From contig CM054116.1 of the NCBI GenBank assembly GCA_028673005.1, positions 32,646,854 to 32,710,853 on the forward strand: 64,000 bases of DNA, written 5' to 3'. Origin of the DNA: Tanypteryx hageni. Its lineage: Eukaryota; Arthropoda; Insecta; Odonata; Petaluridae. Shown here piece after piece: positions 23,760 to 34,815 of this stretch. How positions within the stretch are numbered: position 1 is the stretch's first letter; each line of letters opens with the position of its first letter. A model generated the notes under the pieces. It did not search any database and was not told the DNA's origin. It was given only the letters and a program-made list of their open reading frames with translations. A program made the translations under genes and the position numbers.

Positions 23760-24805
23760 AAATGAATTAAAATGAAAGTTTGTTTTGTTGAGGAAAATGC
23801 AGTTCCAAACGTGAATAAAACATTTATAAAAATATTATCGATGCAAACAGGAAAAAGTGTAAAAAATTCTTTAGTGAAAACTTTCAACATATGGAATGTT
23901 TCCATAGCGTAAACTAGAAATGACTTTTTTGTCAAAATTAAGGTTTTTTCAAATTAACCTTGAAATGGGATTTTTTAATTGGGAATGTTTTCCGTGGAAT
24001 GATGTTGAAATAACCGACTCAACGGTAGGAATTATTTAATGGAGCAATCTGTAAAAGTTACGTTCCAACTTTTGAATAGTGAAATTTTAACGTTACTCCA
24101 TGGAAAAAAATTCACAATTTAAAAAAACGCATTTAAAGGTGAATGCACGAAAACAACAGTTAAAAAAATTCATTTCAAGCTTACTCTGCGAAAAACATTC
24201 CACAATTGGAATAAAATTTCATTTGACGCGTATAAAAGAATTTTTTTTACTCTTAGTGCGATCAAGTTAGTATTCCTTGCTTTGGAACCAAAATGAACGC
24301 ATTCTTGTCTAAGTATGGCGTAATGACTTCATTCTGTGAAGTTTAGAGATAATGATATTTTGATTGATAGTTGAAAATGTGGAATTTTACATTCAGGCAG
24401 ATCATTGAAAAAAACTATAATTTTGATGCAGGTGGGCGATCCAGTTTCATCATAGGCAAATGATATTTATTTATCTGATCTAGGCTCTCCCGAGAAAAAT
24501 CACAGGCTGGGTGGGCATTTTGAGTTTTGTCCTATGCCTCTAAGCAGACAGACGACAAAATATCATATGTCAAGGGGTGACTAGGCTAGTCCAATAGAAT
24601 GTTTTCCTTAGAATAAGAAAATAAAAACATTCGCAGATGTCGTCAGCTACTTTTATGAGTTGGCCTTATATCATATTTTACTGAATCCAAAAAATTTTAA
24701 ATAAACAGTATGACAAAAAAACAGTGGTGTTTTCTATATGCCGACTGATGGCAGAAATCAGTATTTAATTTTTCAGATTAAATGCGGAAACAATATACGA
24801 GATTC
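23760..24805. other. unassigned AT-rich DNA
   Basis: No gene or repeat boundary that I can support. Confidence 0.35.
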
Positions 24806-24810
24806 AAGAA

Positions 24811-24935
24811 CAAGTACTTAAAAAAAATATATTTTTCTCAGGTATCTCCAATAGCCACAACAAGGTTATAAAAATCAGGCGCGCATTTCGGCTACGAAAC
24901 AACAGTCTTCAGTGGTAATTTACCGAAAATTGATT
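24811..24935 (-). mobile_element. Penelope-like element tail fragment
   Basis: On the minus strand it reads CTGAAGACTGTTGTTTCGTA, GCCGAAATGCGCGCC, TTATAACCTTGTTGTGGC and ATTGGAGATACC. The same series is present in the two arms at 45850-45978 (minus) and 47007-47145 (plus). The 'CTGAAGAC..GAAATGCGC' phrase is the kind found just after the GIY-YIG coding end of Penelope-like elements (from memory). Only the tail is present. Confidence 0.5.
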
Positions 24936-24939
24936 ATTT

Positions 24940-26340
24940 TACATCTACTACGATTTTGTAATATAAATTATTACACTTTATTTGTAGATAATATTAATTT
25001 AACGTCGTAAAACGTTAAAATAGAAGTAAATAAACCAGATGGAGGTTTTAAAAAATCCCAATTCCCCGTCAATTCACGTCTGCCTTCGTTTTCATTCACA
25101 TCAATGGGGTAAGGGCATTCCTGCAGTGGAATCTGTGTTACTATAAATGTCGGAGTGACCGCTGATGACTTATTTCCATTACTCACGGTTATAATTAATC
25201 ATGGATTCTACTAAGATAAATATGTCGTTAAAAAACGAAAGACGAGAAATAATCAGCGAACGTACGAGAGAAAGGACTTCGAAAAACATCGAAAAAATGA
25301 ACTCAAAAATGAATTATTTGTCCTCGAATCCAGGTTCGTAAATACTTTATCTTTTTTCTTCAAGCCATCTTTCCAGTTGGAAGCGAGAAAGGAGGAATTT
25401 TCAATACTTTTAATGTGACTGGAGCGTTAAAAAAGATAATAGCGAAAAAGGAAGTTTTTAAAATGACTTTTAACCGATCGTTAAGAGACTTGTCCTTCAA
25501 ACTTCTTCACCTATTAGTTACAAAAAAATTATTCTCAGATAATTATTACAGCTTTTCAATGGCTTAATGCTCAAGTATAGAGTATACATACAGCTTTATT
25601 AGTATAAAAATAACCGAACGATCAATTAATTAATAATTTAATAAACAAAGCAACTGAACATGATGGAAAAAGCATATCATAGATCCCCATGCATCAGGCA
25701 TATGTTGGAATGTGGGTTCTCCTGATTAATAGAATCTTTCCTAAGAAAATTTTCGCTAAGATGATGTTCCCAGTAATTAGGATGATATCTAAACATTTAC
25801 ATAATTATTCAATGCAACAAGAGTCTAGGACCCTAGAACTAACTATAATTCATGAGGGAATAAGTACAAAACATTAGATATAAATTAGATTCTGTTTAGA
25901 CCTAGCAGCAAACCCATGGTTTTGTTAATTTAAATATGGATGTTGCTCGTTATTTTTGTAAAAGTAACACCGTTATTAATGATTAATAAGATGATTGTCC
26001 AGGAAATACATGATATTATCGGAAATCATGTACGAATATGATAAAAATTATATCACACTTCAGAAATTAAAAAAATCGCCAAGATTAATCCTAACTGAAA
26101 ACAAGATAACCCAAACGTAACTTAAGATGCCTACCTTCCATTAAATTATTTATTTAATACTTATATTGCCTTTAGTAGCTTTAAAATCGCCGCGGATATG
26201 TTGCTTTTTGGGTTCCCAAATTTCATAATTTAGCGTTATAAAATACAAATACTTTCGAACGGAATATAATTGATCACGCGTATTTGTGCGGCAAAAATAA
26301 CGCGTGAATGTATTAGACTACGCTGAATCCGAGTCCAACA
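24940..26340. other. unassigned AT-rich DNA
   Basis: No supported feature. Short frames at 24971-25186 (minus) and 25689-25877 (plus) have no domain. Confidence 0.4.
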
Positions 26341-26346
26341 ATAGTC

Positions 26347-26360
26347 GTTGCTATGGCAAC
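26347..26360. promoter_or_regulatory. RFX X-box-like palindrome
   Basis: GTTGCTATGGCAAC fits the X-box pattern of two GTTGCY half sites in inverted orientation separated by two bases. RFX factors bind such sites upstream of ciliary genes in animals. There is no coding exon visible nearby, so function is only inferred. Confidence 0.35.
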
Positions 26361-26579
26361 GCTCTCGTAATGAGTGATAAAAACTGCAAAAACGCCAGTA
26401 TTTACGCAAAATTCTAAGAAATACAATCGATAAGCAAAATTCTACGATAAAAATTGGAATCTCCTTTCCTTTCCTCAGAAAATAATACAAATCCCGCTTC
26501 GATATTACAATTCTAATATATTTTAATGCGCAAGAGAAAATTACTCTACACGATGGATTTCAGATTGTCCATGTAATTC

Positions 26580-26790
26580 AAATGGGATGGGAAGTTCCTG
26601 GAATCGAACCCGGGACTTTAATATTCGCAACAAAAACTATCCTCGGGAGCTCGGCCCCAGTAGCAAGAGATTTTCACCAAGTTTCGTGAAAATCGGTCTA
26701 TTGGTTCAAAAGTTTTTAGGGGGCGGACAGACAGACAGACACAACGACGGAACTATAACCCTGTTTCTATTCTGGAAAGTAGGCTAAAAA
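26580..26790. mobile_element. tRNA-like B box plus retroelement tail
   Basis: CCTGGAATCGAACCCGGGAC (26597-26616) is the complement of a tRNA T arm and B box. About 60 bp on, TTTCGTGAAAATCGGTC and then GGGCGGACAGACAGACAGAC resemble a retroelement tail with a short tandem repeat. The two may be separate relics. No A box is convincing. Confidence 0.35.
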
Positions 26791-26799
26791 TCGAAGTCA

Positions 26800-27905
26800 T
26801 TTTCGGCACCAGTGACTTTATCTTTGTCTCCATTCATTAAAAACGCATGACAAATCTAAATACGTTAAAATATTTTTTATGCTTTTAATTATTAAATTGG
26901 AATAATTGGATCTAGTTTGATTCCAGGCAGAAAGAACAAATAAATCGTTATACATTCCTTTAAAAGGCGTTTAACCAGAAAATATAAAATAATAAACACG
27001 ACCGGTAGATCATTCAGTCGAGCTAATTAACAACGTGGAGGAAGTCAAGAGGTAAAGCACGTGGCATTAACATTATTTACCTCAAAGAGTAAATGACCCG
27101 AAAAATTAGTTCGGTCCAAAAATGTGACTTCGTAAAATAAACAAAGATTTAAGTGAATGAATTGAGGCGATTCAATCCTTTCATTAGAGGAATGTAACTC
27201 ACACAGTTCAAGGACGGAAAACTCGCATTCTCTCCTTTTCCTCTTTCTCGTTTCTTTTAACAACCCTGCCGTAAGAGACCTCTGCCCGCCGCTAAGCTTA
27301 TCGCCGCCCTCTCGACTCACGACCCCGTATGAGGTGGACAAAGGACAAACTTTGTGGAAGCTCACAAACGAGGTCAGAGGAATGGGAAAACATTGTAAAG
27401 GGGAAATGGCTCTGGATTAACGAGAAATGCGGAGAGGGATAGAGAGGTAGAGGAATGAAAGGAAGGAAGGGAAGAGAGAGAGAGAGGAATAATAGAAGGC
27501 GAGAGAACAAAGGAAGGCTAACTCCAACCCGTTAAGAATAAGACCTGATCGAAGTTCTCAGAATACGTTGAGAGAAATACGGGACTTGCCGAAGTGCATC
27601 CATTGAAGGGCTGATGCCTATTTTACTGCAGCGCAGCAACGAAAACTGAATTATTTCCTTCTCCGTCTCAGAAATGCTTCCCTAATAATGAAGAATATGG
27701 AAGAGAATACAGAATATATTGATCAGAGCAATTTGGTCATTTATTGAGGATTTTTAAAAAATAAAGCGGATCGAATAACAATTAACCAGAAAACAATGTA
27801 ATATCACTGTTGAGGCGTCAAAATAATGGAATTATCATCCAATAAAATAGACTAGAATACAATATTTGAATAATGATGAATAGTTTAAGCCGTGTTGCCC
27901 GTATG
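26800..27905. other. unassigned DNA with pyrimidine then purine patches
   Basis: 27225-27270 is pyrimidine-rich and 27430-27510 purine-rich on the plus strand. No gene is supported. Confidence 0.4.
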
Positions 27906-27911
27906 TATAAA

Positions 27912-28131
27912 AAATTGGTGGAATAAAGTGATCCGAAGATCCTATGCAGACAGGCATAAGCTGTAAAGTTGGGAATAATTTTGAAACGAGAAAAAAGTCT
28001 GCTATGACCGGGAATCGAACCCGGGTCTTCCACTTTCATAGCAGACTTTTTTCTCGTTTCAAAATTATTCCCAACTTTACAGCTTATGCCTGTCTGCATA
28101 GGATCTTCGGATCACTTTATTCCACCAATTT
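27912..28131. repeat. perfect palindrome, 96-bp arms, tRNA-derived loop
   Basis: Left arm 27912-28007 and right arm 28036-28131 are exact reverse complements when compared base by base across all 96 positions. The 28-bp spacer 28008-28035 is the complement of a tRNA T arm and variable region (B box GGTTCGATTCC on the minus strand). Just outside the spacer the arms begin with TCATAGCAGAC followed by six T, so the centre is a partly deleted tRNA-like unit related to the one at 28279-28349. The same 21-residue peptide (from MQTGISCKVG) reads off both strands. Either a foldback structure or an assembly or cloning artefact; see findings. Confidence 0.95.
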
Positions 28132-28258
28132 CTTACTTGGCAATCTCACCATTTGAGAGGGAGGAGTTTTCTTCGGTGTATCTCTTCGAGGACATCCGTT
28201 GGGGCAGTTTGATACAAGCTTGGCTAGTTCCGTCCCAACCAAGAAAACATCCGCGTTC
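28132..28258. other. spacer between palindrome and tRNA-like unit
   Basis: No feature recognised. The sequence is not shared with the palindrome arms. Confidence 0.3.
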
Positions 28259-28278
28259 AGAAACGAGAAAAATGATCT

Positions 28279-28349
28279 GCTACAATAGTTCAATGGTAGA
28301 ATATCCGCCCGGAAAGTGGAAGACCCGGGTTCGATTCCCGGTCATAGCA
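28279..28349 (+). tRNA. tRNA-like sequence, probably a Gly-type pseudogene
   Basis: The 71-nt unit folds as a cloverleaf: D stem GTTC/GAAT, anticodon stem TCCGC/GTGGA, T arm CCGGG-TTCGATT-CCCGG. The A box TAGTTCAATGG and B box GGTTCGATTCC fit consensus and a T6 terminator follows at 28352-28357. Two acceptor-stem mismatches, and C in place of the near-universal T at position 33 of the loop CCGGAAA, argue against a working tRNA. The body resembles tRNA-Gly but the anticodon would be GGA. Flanks on both sides are inverted copies of each other (about 18 bp). It may still be transcribed by Pol III. Confidence 0.5.
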
Positions 28350-28364
28350 GACTTTTTTCTCGTA

Positions 28365-29375
28365 TGTATAAGTTCGTTAAACCATGCGATGCAATACAGA
28401 TAGTTAGATCTAGTTATGTTCTAAGCATTGAGAGTCAAAATAGTGAATCGTACAGATACATGACGAAGCAACAAAGCTTGAATCTAGTAGAGTGAACAGC
28501 AAATTGTACAGCCCTTTCACCTTTGCCTGTTTCAAAAATTAATAGAGTACATCTACCACACGAATGGGAAAGATGCTCCACCGCGATATTAATTTTTCAC
28601 TAAGTTGACATGCTACTTGGACACAATAATGCAATCCTGGAAGGCTTAAAGTAGGACAAATACTCAGCCGTAAGTATTTTTCGCTAATCTTAAATATATT
28701 AAGCGCATACGCAGGCTATTACGTTGAGTAAAACTTGAGTAACAGTTTTTTCTTTCACAAATATATATCTCTATTCTTAAGTGGGGAATCGCTCCCGGAA
28801 TTCATGTGCGTGCGCGCGTGGTGTTTAGAATTTAGTTCGGAAAATCCGTCGATGCGGCATCTTAAATAATTTGGTTCTAAAACAAGAGCCACGAGGATTG
28901 AAAAAAATTCATTATTAAAAACTCATTATGGTGTAGTGCGCCGGAAAATATAACAAAACTAAGGAATAAATAATAAGAGAGATTACCTAGGTTCGAGACT
29001 GGTATGAGAGATTTTTCTAAGGATAACACTGGTCAACAGCCAAAATGTTTCGGTAATGAAATTAGTCAATTTCGACTAATATTAATGTGCAAAATACGAA
29101 TATCACAGTTAAAGAATCGATATAATCGTTCTGTTGAGTTGTTCTGCTCTGTGAAAGCCCTGGTGCTTATTGCAATTTTTAAGTTATTTAATTAGTATGA
29201 AGTGATTTTGTTGTACAATAAGTTAACAAATATTTTAACTTTAAGTAGAAATGAAGGGACCTCGAGGGAAGGAGCAATTTTAGTGAAAAAATTTGTTCTT
29301 TAATACGGTGCTGAACGCCGACATATTTGTTTTCATTGTCAATTGGCTATATGAAATAAATAAATATAGTCTGAA
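28365..29375. other. unassigned AT-rich DNA
   Basis: No supported gene. The last part (about 29180-29380) may be the 5' UTR of the LINE that begins coding at 29381. Confidence 0.35.
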
Positions 29376-29380
29376 TGAAA

Positions 29381-30201
29381 ATGAAGTGTTTTAAGTGTCA
29401 AAAAGATATCCAAGATGAGTACGAAGTCATCTAATTTGCATTACACCTGTGCTGGACTAAAAGAAACGACATACGTGTCGAATGCAAGAACATCACGAAA
29501 GTCATGGAGGTGTCGAGACTGTAGAGATAAGAAAAAGGCGGCTGGGGAAGATGATCAAGGTGTCATGGAATCCAACGAAAATGATTCAAAGAAAACATCC
29601 AGAAAGGACATGTAAAGGTTAGAAAAAAATGAATCTGGTATGCCAGAAATCAAGTCAAGCTTGTCTTTTCTGTGTGAAAAATACGATCAACTATGTGTTA
29701 ATGTTACTGTGATCAATGAGCTTAAAGATGTAATTAAGCCCCTTAAAGTAGAAATACAGGAAGAAGAAAAAAATGATTGCTAGTTTACAAAGTAAGGTGG
29801 AAACTCTGGCACAACAAAATTTAGGTAAAACTGTGGAAATTGTAGGGGTGCAAACTGGAGGGAAGGATATCCCTCCTAGAAATGTTGTTAATGAAATTGC
29901 CAAATATTTAGAGGTTGATAAGTTTAGTGATAATGATATTGATGATATTTTTGTAATAAATAATAAAAATGTGCAAACGAAAAATAAAAACAAGATTGTG
30001 GTAACATTTATGTCCACAAGAATGAAGGAGGAGTGGAATAAGAAGAGGAAATCTTTGGTTAATAAAGACATTAAAGGCTTGAATAACTATGAGAAAGTTT
30101 ACGTGAATGAAGCTCTATCTCCTTATTTTAAAGAGTTGTTTTGGAAAGCCAAAGAGAAGAGATATTTAAGAAAGAAAATAATTTTAAGTTTGTATGGGTA
30201 A
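29381..30201 (+). pseudogene. LINE ORF1 remnant (PHD-like finger plus nucleic-acid-binding part)
   Basis: The start MKCFKCQKDIQDE at 29381 gives the first Cys pair. After a frameshift near 29430, HYTCAGLKE and WRCRDCRDKK continue the zinc-finger spacing (29415-29615). From 29773 to 30201 a 142-codon open frame is rich in Lys and Asn and contains VYVNEALSPYFKELFWKAKE, a phrase typical of ORF1 proteins of jockey/CR1-type elements. Stops between the parts and a missing central coiled region make it non-functional. ORF2 begins about 130 bp later. Confidence 0.7.
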
Positions 30202-30331
30202 GAAATGGCAAAATATTTGCCAAAAAGAATGAAAATGAAAGAGTATGTAGGATAAGTAGTATCAAAGACCTGGTTAAAATCGCTTAATGATGACTGGGAA
30301 TGATTAAATAAGTATAGCAAATTTTTCTTAA

Positions 30332-32866
30332 ATGGAAACATTAAATGTTATAAAATTGGATGATGTGAACTGTAACAGTTGATACTGTAGATGAAGTATT
30401 AGCAGATAAAGATAGTTTTACTTTAATTCACTTAAATATTAGGACAGTCAGACGAAATTGGAATAAATTTTCGCATGTTATAAATAACTTAAATTCTAGA
30501 AGGAAGATTATTTTGATTTGTTTGACTGAAGTGATGTATCTTGTGATATGATAGATTTATTTGATATTGAAATACCATTGGCTGAGAAGTGCTAAAAGAG
30601 GAGGAGGTTATATTATATATTATATTTATAGTGAGCCATGTGTTCCTTGAAGCGTGTTATTAGTTTCCTTCTTGTTTGTCCTATGTACTTTTTGACGCAG
30701 TGTGAGCATTGTATTTTATAAATACCGTTTTGAAAAATCAAGCGTTGCCAACCACATCTTTGAAACAGGTCATAGTATACATGTAACTGATTTAACATTG
30801 ATAACTTCAGCCAATAACTCACTAAACTCGTTAGAAAACCTTCACATTTACAAAAACCGCGATACACTTATGAACACGGACACAGATTTCAACAAGACCC
30901 TATACAAACTGACAGATTTAATCGACCCTCACGCCGAAAAATCTTTCCGCCCTTCACTTGTTTCTCGGTCTTCTTCTTAATACTTTCCGTTTCAAACCTT
31001 GCAGTTGGCTCCCAGTCACTGTTGAAACAGGTTTTACCCCTGACGATGCCCACCTTGTGGGCGAAATGCATTGGGTTTTGTAACCCTCTAATTGTTTGAC
31101 TAAAGGAGTATTTCACCTTTATTAATCTTAGCCAAAGTAATTGGGCTACTATCAATTACTAAGAATGTAGTAACTTATATTAATGATAAAAAGTCAAATG
31201 AACTAATAAATAACACAGACTAGGGTACAGTTTATAACCAAGGTAATGCTGAGAATATGTACAATGAACTGATGAATCAATTAAGTTTACTATACGAAAA
31301 AGCAACTATAATAAAAAATAATATTAGCAACCAATTTAGAAAAGATGAAGGTAAGCGACAGATTACTTAGATTGTCCAGAAATAATCCTACAAGTATGAA
31401 TAAAAAGAGTGAATATCAGGCTTACAGAAACTCCTTGAATAAAGAAATTAGAGAGCATAAAATTAAGTTTTATGAGAAGAAATTTACAAATAATAATAGC
31501 TCAAAAGAAATTTGGGAAAATATAAATATCATTCTAGGTAGAAGAACTAAAAATATAGATGATGTAATAGTTAATAGTTATGTGCACAAAAATGAACCTA
31601 AAAGAGGTGGTTAGTTCATTTCACTTTCACTTTACTGATACTGTTAAATTTGAAAGGAAAAAATGGGAATAAAAGTGATTGGAAAAGTTCATTGTCAACC
31701 AAGGAAAGTATTATTGTTTCTGAGTGTACTGAGAGGGAAATTTTAAAAATTATAAAGTCACAGAGGAATACAGGAAAAGGATATGATCGAATAAGAATGA
31801 AGGACTTAAAAATAATCCTGTATTAATTCCAGTAATAACAAAATTAATAAACTTAAGTCTCTTTAGTGGATATGTACCTCAAGGGTTTCCCATGATATAC
31901 TGTTGGATATACTGTATAATATTGGTGTTAGAGGATTATTATGGGATTGGTTTAAATCATATTTGAGTGGAAGAAAATTGGTAGTTAAATGTAGTATTGA
32001 ATAAAGCGAACCTAATACATTGAAAATGGGTGTTCCCCAGGGATCTGTCTTGGGCCCATTACTGTACATAATTTATGTAAACAGTATTTTGGAATCACTT
32101 TCATGTGTTAAATTATTGCTATTTGCAGATGATACTATGATTATTTCTTCTGGAAAAGATTTTGATAATAAATTCTAAAAAAACCAAAACAATGTATATA
32201 GCAAATAGAATGTCTAAAATGAAAAGAGTTACTCTAAAACTTCACGATAATGTATGTTTATATCTGAGTGAGGTACTGGGTTATACCTGTACTGTTTTAG
32301 AACAAGTATTTGAATTTAAATACTTGGGTATTGCTATAAATTGTAACTTCTCATTGGATAAACATATTAAAAAGATTAACAGTAAGTTAAGAAAAATTTG
32401 TATCAGATGTCATATTTGAAATTAATTTTACCTACCAATGCAAAGCGCATTATATATTCCTCATTAGTAGAAAGCATTTTAAGATATGGTATAACTGTGT
32501 GGGGAAAAGCAAGTGAATGTTATTTGAAATTTTGATTGGAGAGGGAAATTTACGACCCCTTATTGGCTGGTATTTTCTTCCCCTCACCCCATGGGTCTAA
32601 CTGTAGACATGCCTCACCCACACGAAATACTGAAATGGACTATAGTAGAGAATTACTTTGATTCGAAATACTTGATCAAAGAGTCTTCTATGCACGGGAT
32701 GGAAAAAAGGGATGATACCAGATACAAGTTTCCTCATTATTACCATAAAAATGCATAAAGAACTCTTAAAGTATTAATACCAAAAATATTCAATGATATA
32801 CCTAAAAATCTTAAAAATAAAAAGAGTATAGCAGAATTAAAAACAACATTTAAAAAATATTTTTAG
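30332..32866 (+). pseudogene. LINE ORF2 remnant (endonuclease and reverse transcriptase)
   Basis: Endonuclease start: FTLIHLNIRTVRRNWNKF near 30418-30475 and KRGGGYIIYI near 30597. After the Penelope insertion the linker to RT reads EYQAYRNSLNKEIREHKIKF (31408 onward). RT signatures: VPQGSVLGPLLYIIY near 32029 and the catalytic LLFADDTMII near 32115. After RT, FEFKYLGIAINCNFSLDKH (near 32310) and SLVESILRYGITVWG (near 32465) are the usual C-terminal motifs. Large parts of the endonuclease and of the RT palm are missing and the frame changes many times. The FADD box itself is intact. Dead copy. Confidence 0.8.
30613..31150 (+). mobile_element. Penelope-like fragment with inverted 5' piece
   Basis: Minus strand 30616-30725 reads GIYKIQCSHCVKKYIGQTRR plus KLITRFKEH, the first half of a GIY-YIG endonuclease. 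Plus strand from about 30725 reads SSVANHIFETGHSI, which is the continuation of the same domain, then a C-terminal tail to 30980. The two halves are thus head to head. At 31035-31076 the phrases CCTGACGATGCCCACCTTG and GGGCGAAATGC are Penelope-type downstream sequence. It sits inside the endonuclease region of the LINE and is 5' truncated, lacking RT. Confidence 0.75.
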
Positions 32867-33139
32867 GAAAAGATGACTAATGTAATATATGTGTAATATA
32901 GGTTATGTTATTTGTAATAAGTTGTGTATATCACATGAAATATTATCTGTATAATATATATGCAATAATAACATGTAATGTGATGCATAAACCTTTAATG
33001 ATATACTTTGAGGGACTGAATTAAAGCAAATGCACAAAGTACTAAAATGTACCAAATGACAGAATAAAGGAATAATTATGAACCTGCTGACAAGCCAGGT
33101 ACGGCTTAGCGGGACCTCAACGAGAATGTAATGATGGAT

Positions 33140-33510
33140 AAAAGTACTGTGTTTCATTACTATTTCCTACCTTGGAAATGTATTTTTCTTTTAAATGTTT
33201 TAGAATCGTTTTCTATTTTTAAATTGTATTAGTCTGTTCAAGTTTCATAATTACTTTCTATACTGTAACTGTATATCGTAACTGTTGTAAATTTAAAAAA
33301 TGGATTATTAGTTTTAGTTTTAATGATACTATACATGTCACTTTCAGCATGTTTTTGCTTGATTTTTGGGGAAATTTGGCCTTGAGGTACAATTTGTGTG
33401 GCAACACTACAGCTATTGGTGCTAAGTCACACTATTTCCTGTCTAGATGCGTCAGTCAGTCTGAGCAAGGCTACACCTCTTGTTTTCGACTGAGCAAAAA
33501 ACTTAAAATT
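33140..33510. other. spacer between LINE and split gene
   Basis: AT-rich; no feature I can support. It may hold the 5' UTR of the following gene or the unseen edge of an element that carries it. Confidence 0.3.
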
Positions 33511-33514
33511 TAGC

Positions 33515-34815
33515 ATGCTGCATAAGTGTGTAAATAGTGCGGATAATTTTTGTTATGTTTGAGGTGAAGTGACATTTGCATCACAGAAGCATGCCATTAC
33601 TCCGATAATAAAAAAGCATACAACTGTTATTTTGGCTGCAAGGTTGGGGACCAGGACAAAAGCTGGGCTCCACATATTTGCTGCAATTCTTGTGCTTCTA
33701 ATCTCAGCAGTTGGTTAAATCACAAAGGACCCTCAATGCAATTCGCCATGCCTATGACATTGAGAGAGCCTTCAGATCATATAACGGACTGTTATTTTTG
33801 TATGGTACTACCTCTTCAGCAGAGGATTTTCAAGAAGAAAAAGTGGACCTTAAGCTATCCTAATATACCATCTGCTATTCGACCGGTGCCCCATAGAGAA
33901 GGACTTCCCATTCCTGAGCCACCAGCTGAATAAGTTTTAGAATCTGATGAAGAGTCAGGTGATGGCTGTGATAAATCACCTGATCCCTCCACATCAACAG
34001 ATCCTATTTTTATTTCCAATTTCTCCTCTGCAGAGCCACACAAAATTACGAAAAACAAATTAAATGATCTTATCAGAGATCTTGATTGACCATAAAATAA
34101 GGAAGAACTTTTAGAGGAATCTCCTCCAAGATAATGTTAAAGTGTCTGTATACCGGTGCCGCCAAAAGGATTTAACCCGGTTTTTTAAAATGGAAAATAA
34201 CCTTGTTGCCTGCACTGACATCAATGGTTTAATGGACTCACTTAATATTGACCACAACCCTCAAGACCGGAGACTCTTCATAGATTCTTCTAAATTGAGT
34301 TTAAAAGCAGTGCTACTACATAATGCCAATGTACTACCATCAATTCCAATAGGCCATGCAGTTCATATGAAAGAATCATACGATAACATGAAACTTCATA
34401 TTGAATACATCAACTACAAGGAGTACCAATGGCAGATTTGCGGTGACTTAAAAGGTATTGCCATCTTGATAGGAATGCGGCAGGGATACACAAAATTTTG
34501 CTGGTTTCTTTTGGAATGTGACAGTAGAACACGGTCTTCTCATTACACAAGAAAAGACTGGCCTTCAAGGCAATCACTCGATCTAGGGATAAAAAATCTC
34601 CAAGCAAAATGCTGTTACCTCCCCTACACATAAAATTGGAACTTATTTAACAATTTGTTAAGGCCATGGATCAAGATGGACCAGCTTTCAATTACCTCAA
34701 GGAAAAATTTCCAAGACTTAGTGAGGCCAAAATAAAGGATGGTGTATTCATTGGCCCACGGATACGTGACCTTTTCAAGGATGAGCACTTGGACCAGATC
34801 CTCCATGGTGATGAG
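33515..34815 (+). pseudogene. unknown multi-copy invertebrate gene, 5' part
   Basis: Segments in three frames read as one protein. CVNSADNFCYV opens a Cys-rich N-terminus. KVGDQDKSWAPHICCNSCAS and LREPSDHITDCYFC continue the ordered cysteines. YPNIPSAIRPVPH is Pro-rich and is followed by an acidic Ser stretch. LFIDSSKLSLKAVLLHN, GDLKGIAILIGMRQGYTKF and DRDLF-type motifs follow. I recall similar predicted proteins scattered in insects and cnidarians, often in many copies, with no assigned function; this is from memory. One in-frame TGA after FCYV and at least three frameshifts break it. It stops at the target site of the hAT element and resumes at 37692. Confidence 0.6.

Larger units (their letters stand above)
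29381..33135 (+). mobile_element. jockey/CR1-like non-LTR retrotransposon, decayed
   Basis: Two coding regions in LINE order: a zinc-finger ORF1 and an endonuclease-reverse transcriptase ORF2, each described separately. Downstream of the ORF2 stop, the phrases CAAGCCAGGTACGGC and TTAGCGGGACCTC at 33094-33120 look like the 3' UTR of a LINE. The element has internal deletions in the endonuclease, between RT finger and palm, and after the catalytic box, and is interrupted by a Penelope-like fragment at 30625-31150. No target duplication could be identified. Confidence 0.75.

Noticed and set aside
27818..28156. Two frames on opposite strands encoding the same peptide MQTGISCKVG, which might look like paralogous genes
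   Set aside because: They are the two arms of one palindrome.
28279..28349. Functional tRNA gene
   Set aside because: Position 33 is C, the acceptor stem has mismatches and the anticodon does not fit the Gly-like body, so it is listed as tRNA-like only.
30889..31155. 88-codon minus-strand frame across the Penelope tail
   Set aside because: Antisense shadow of the plus-strand Penelope coding tail.
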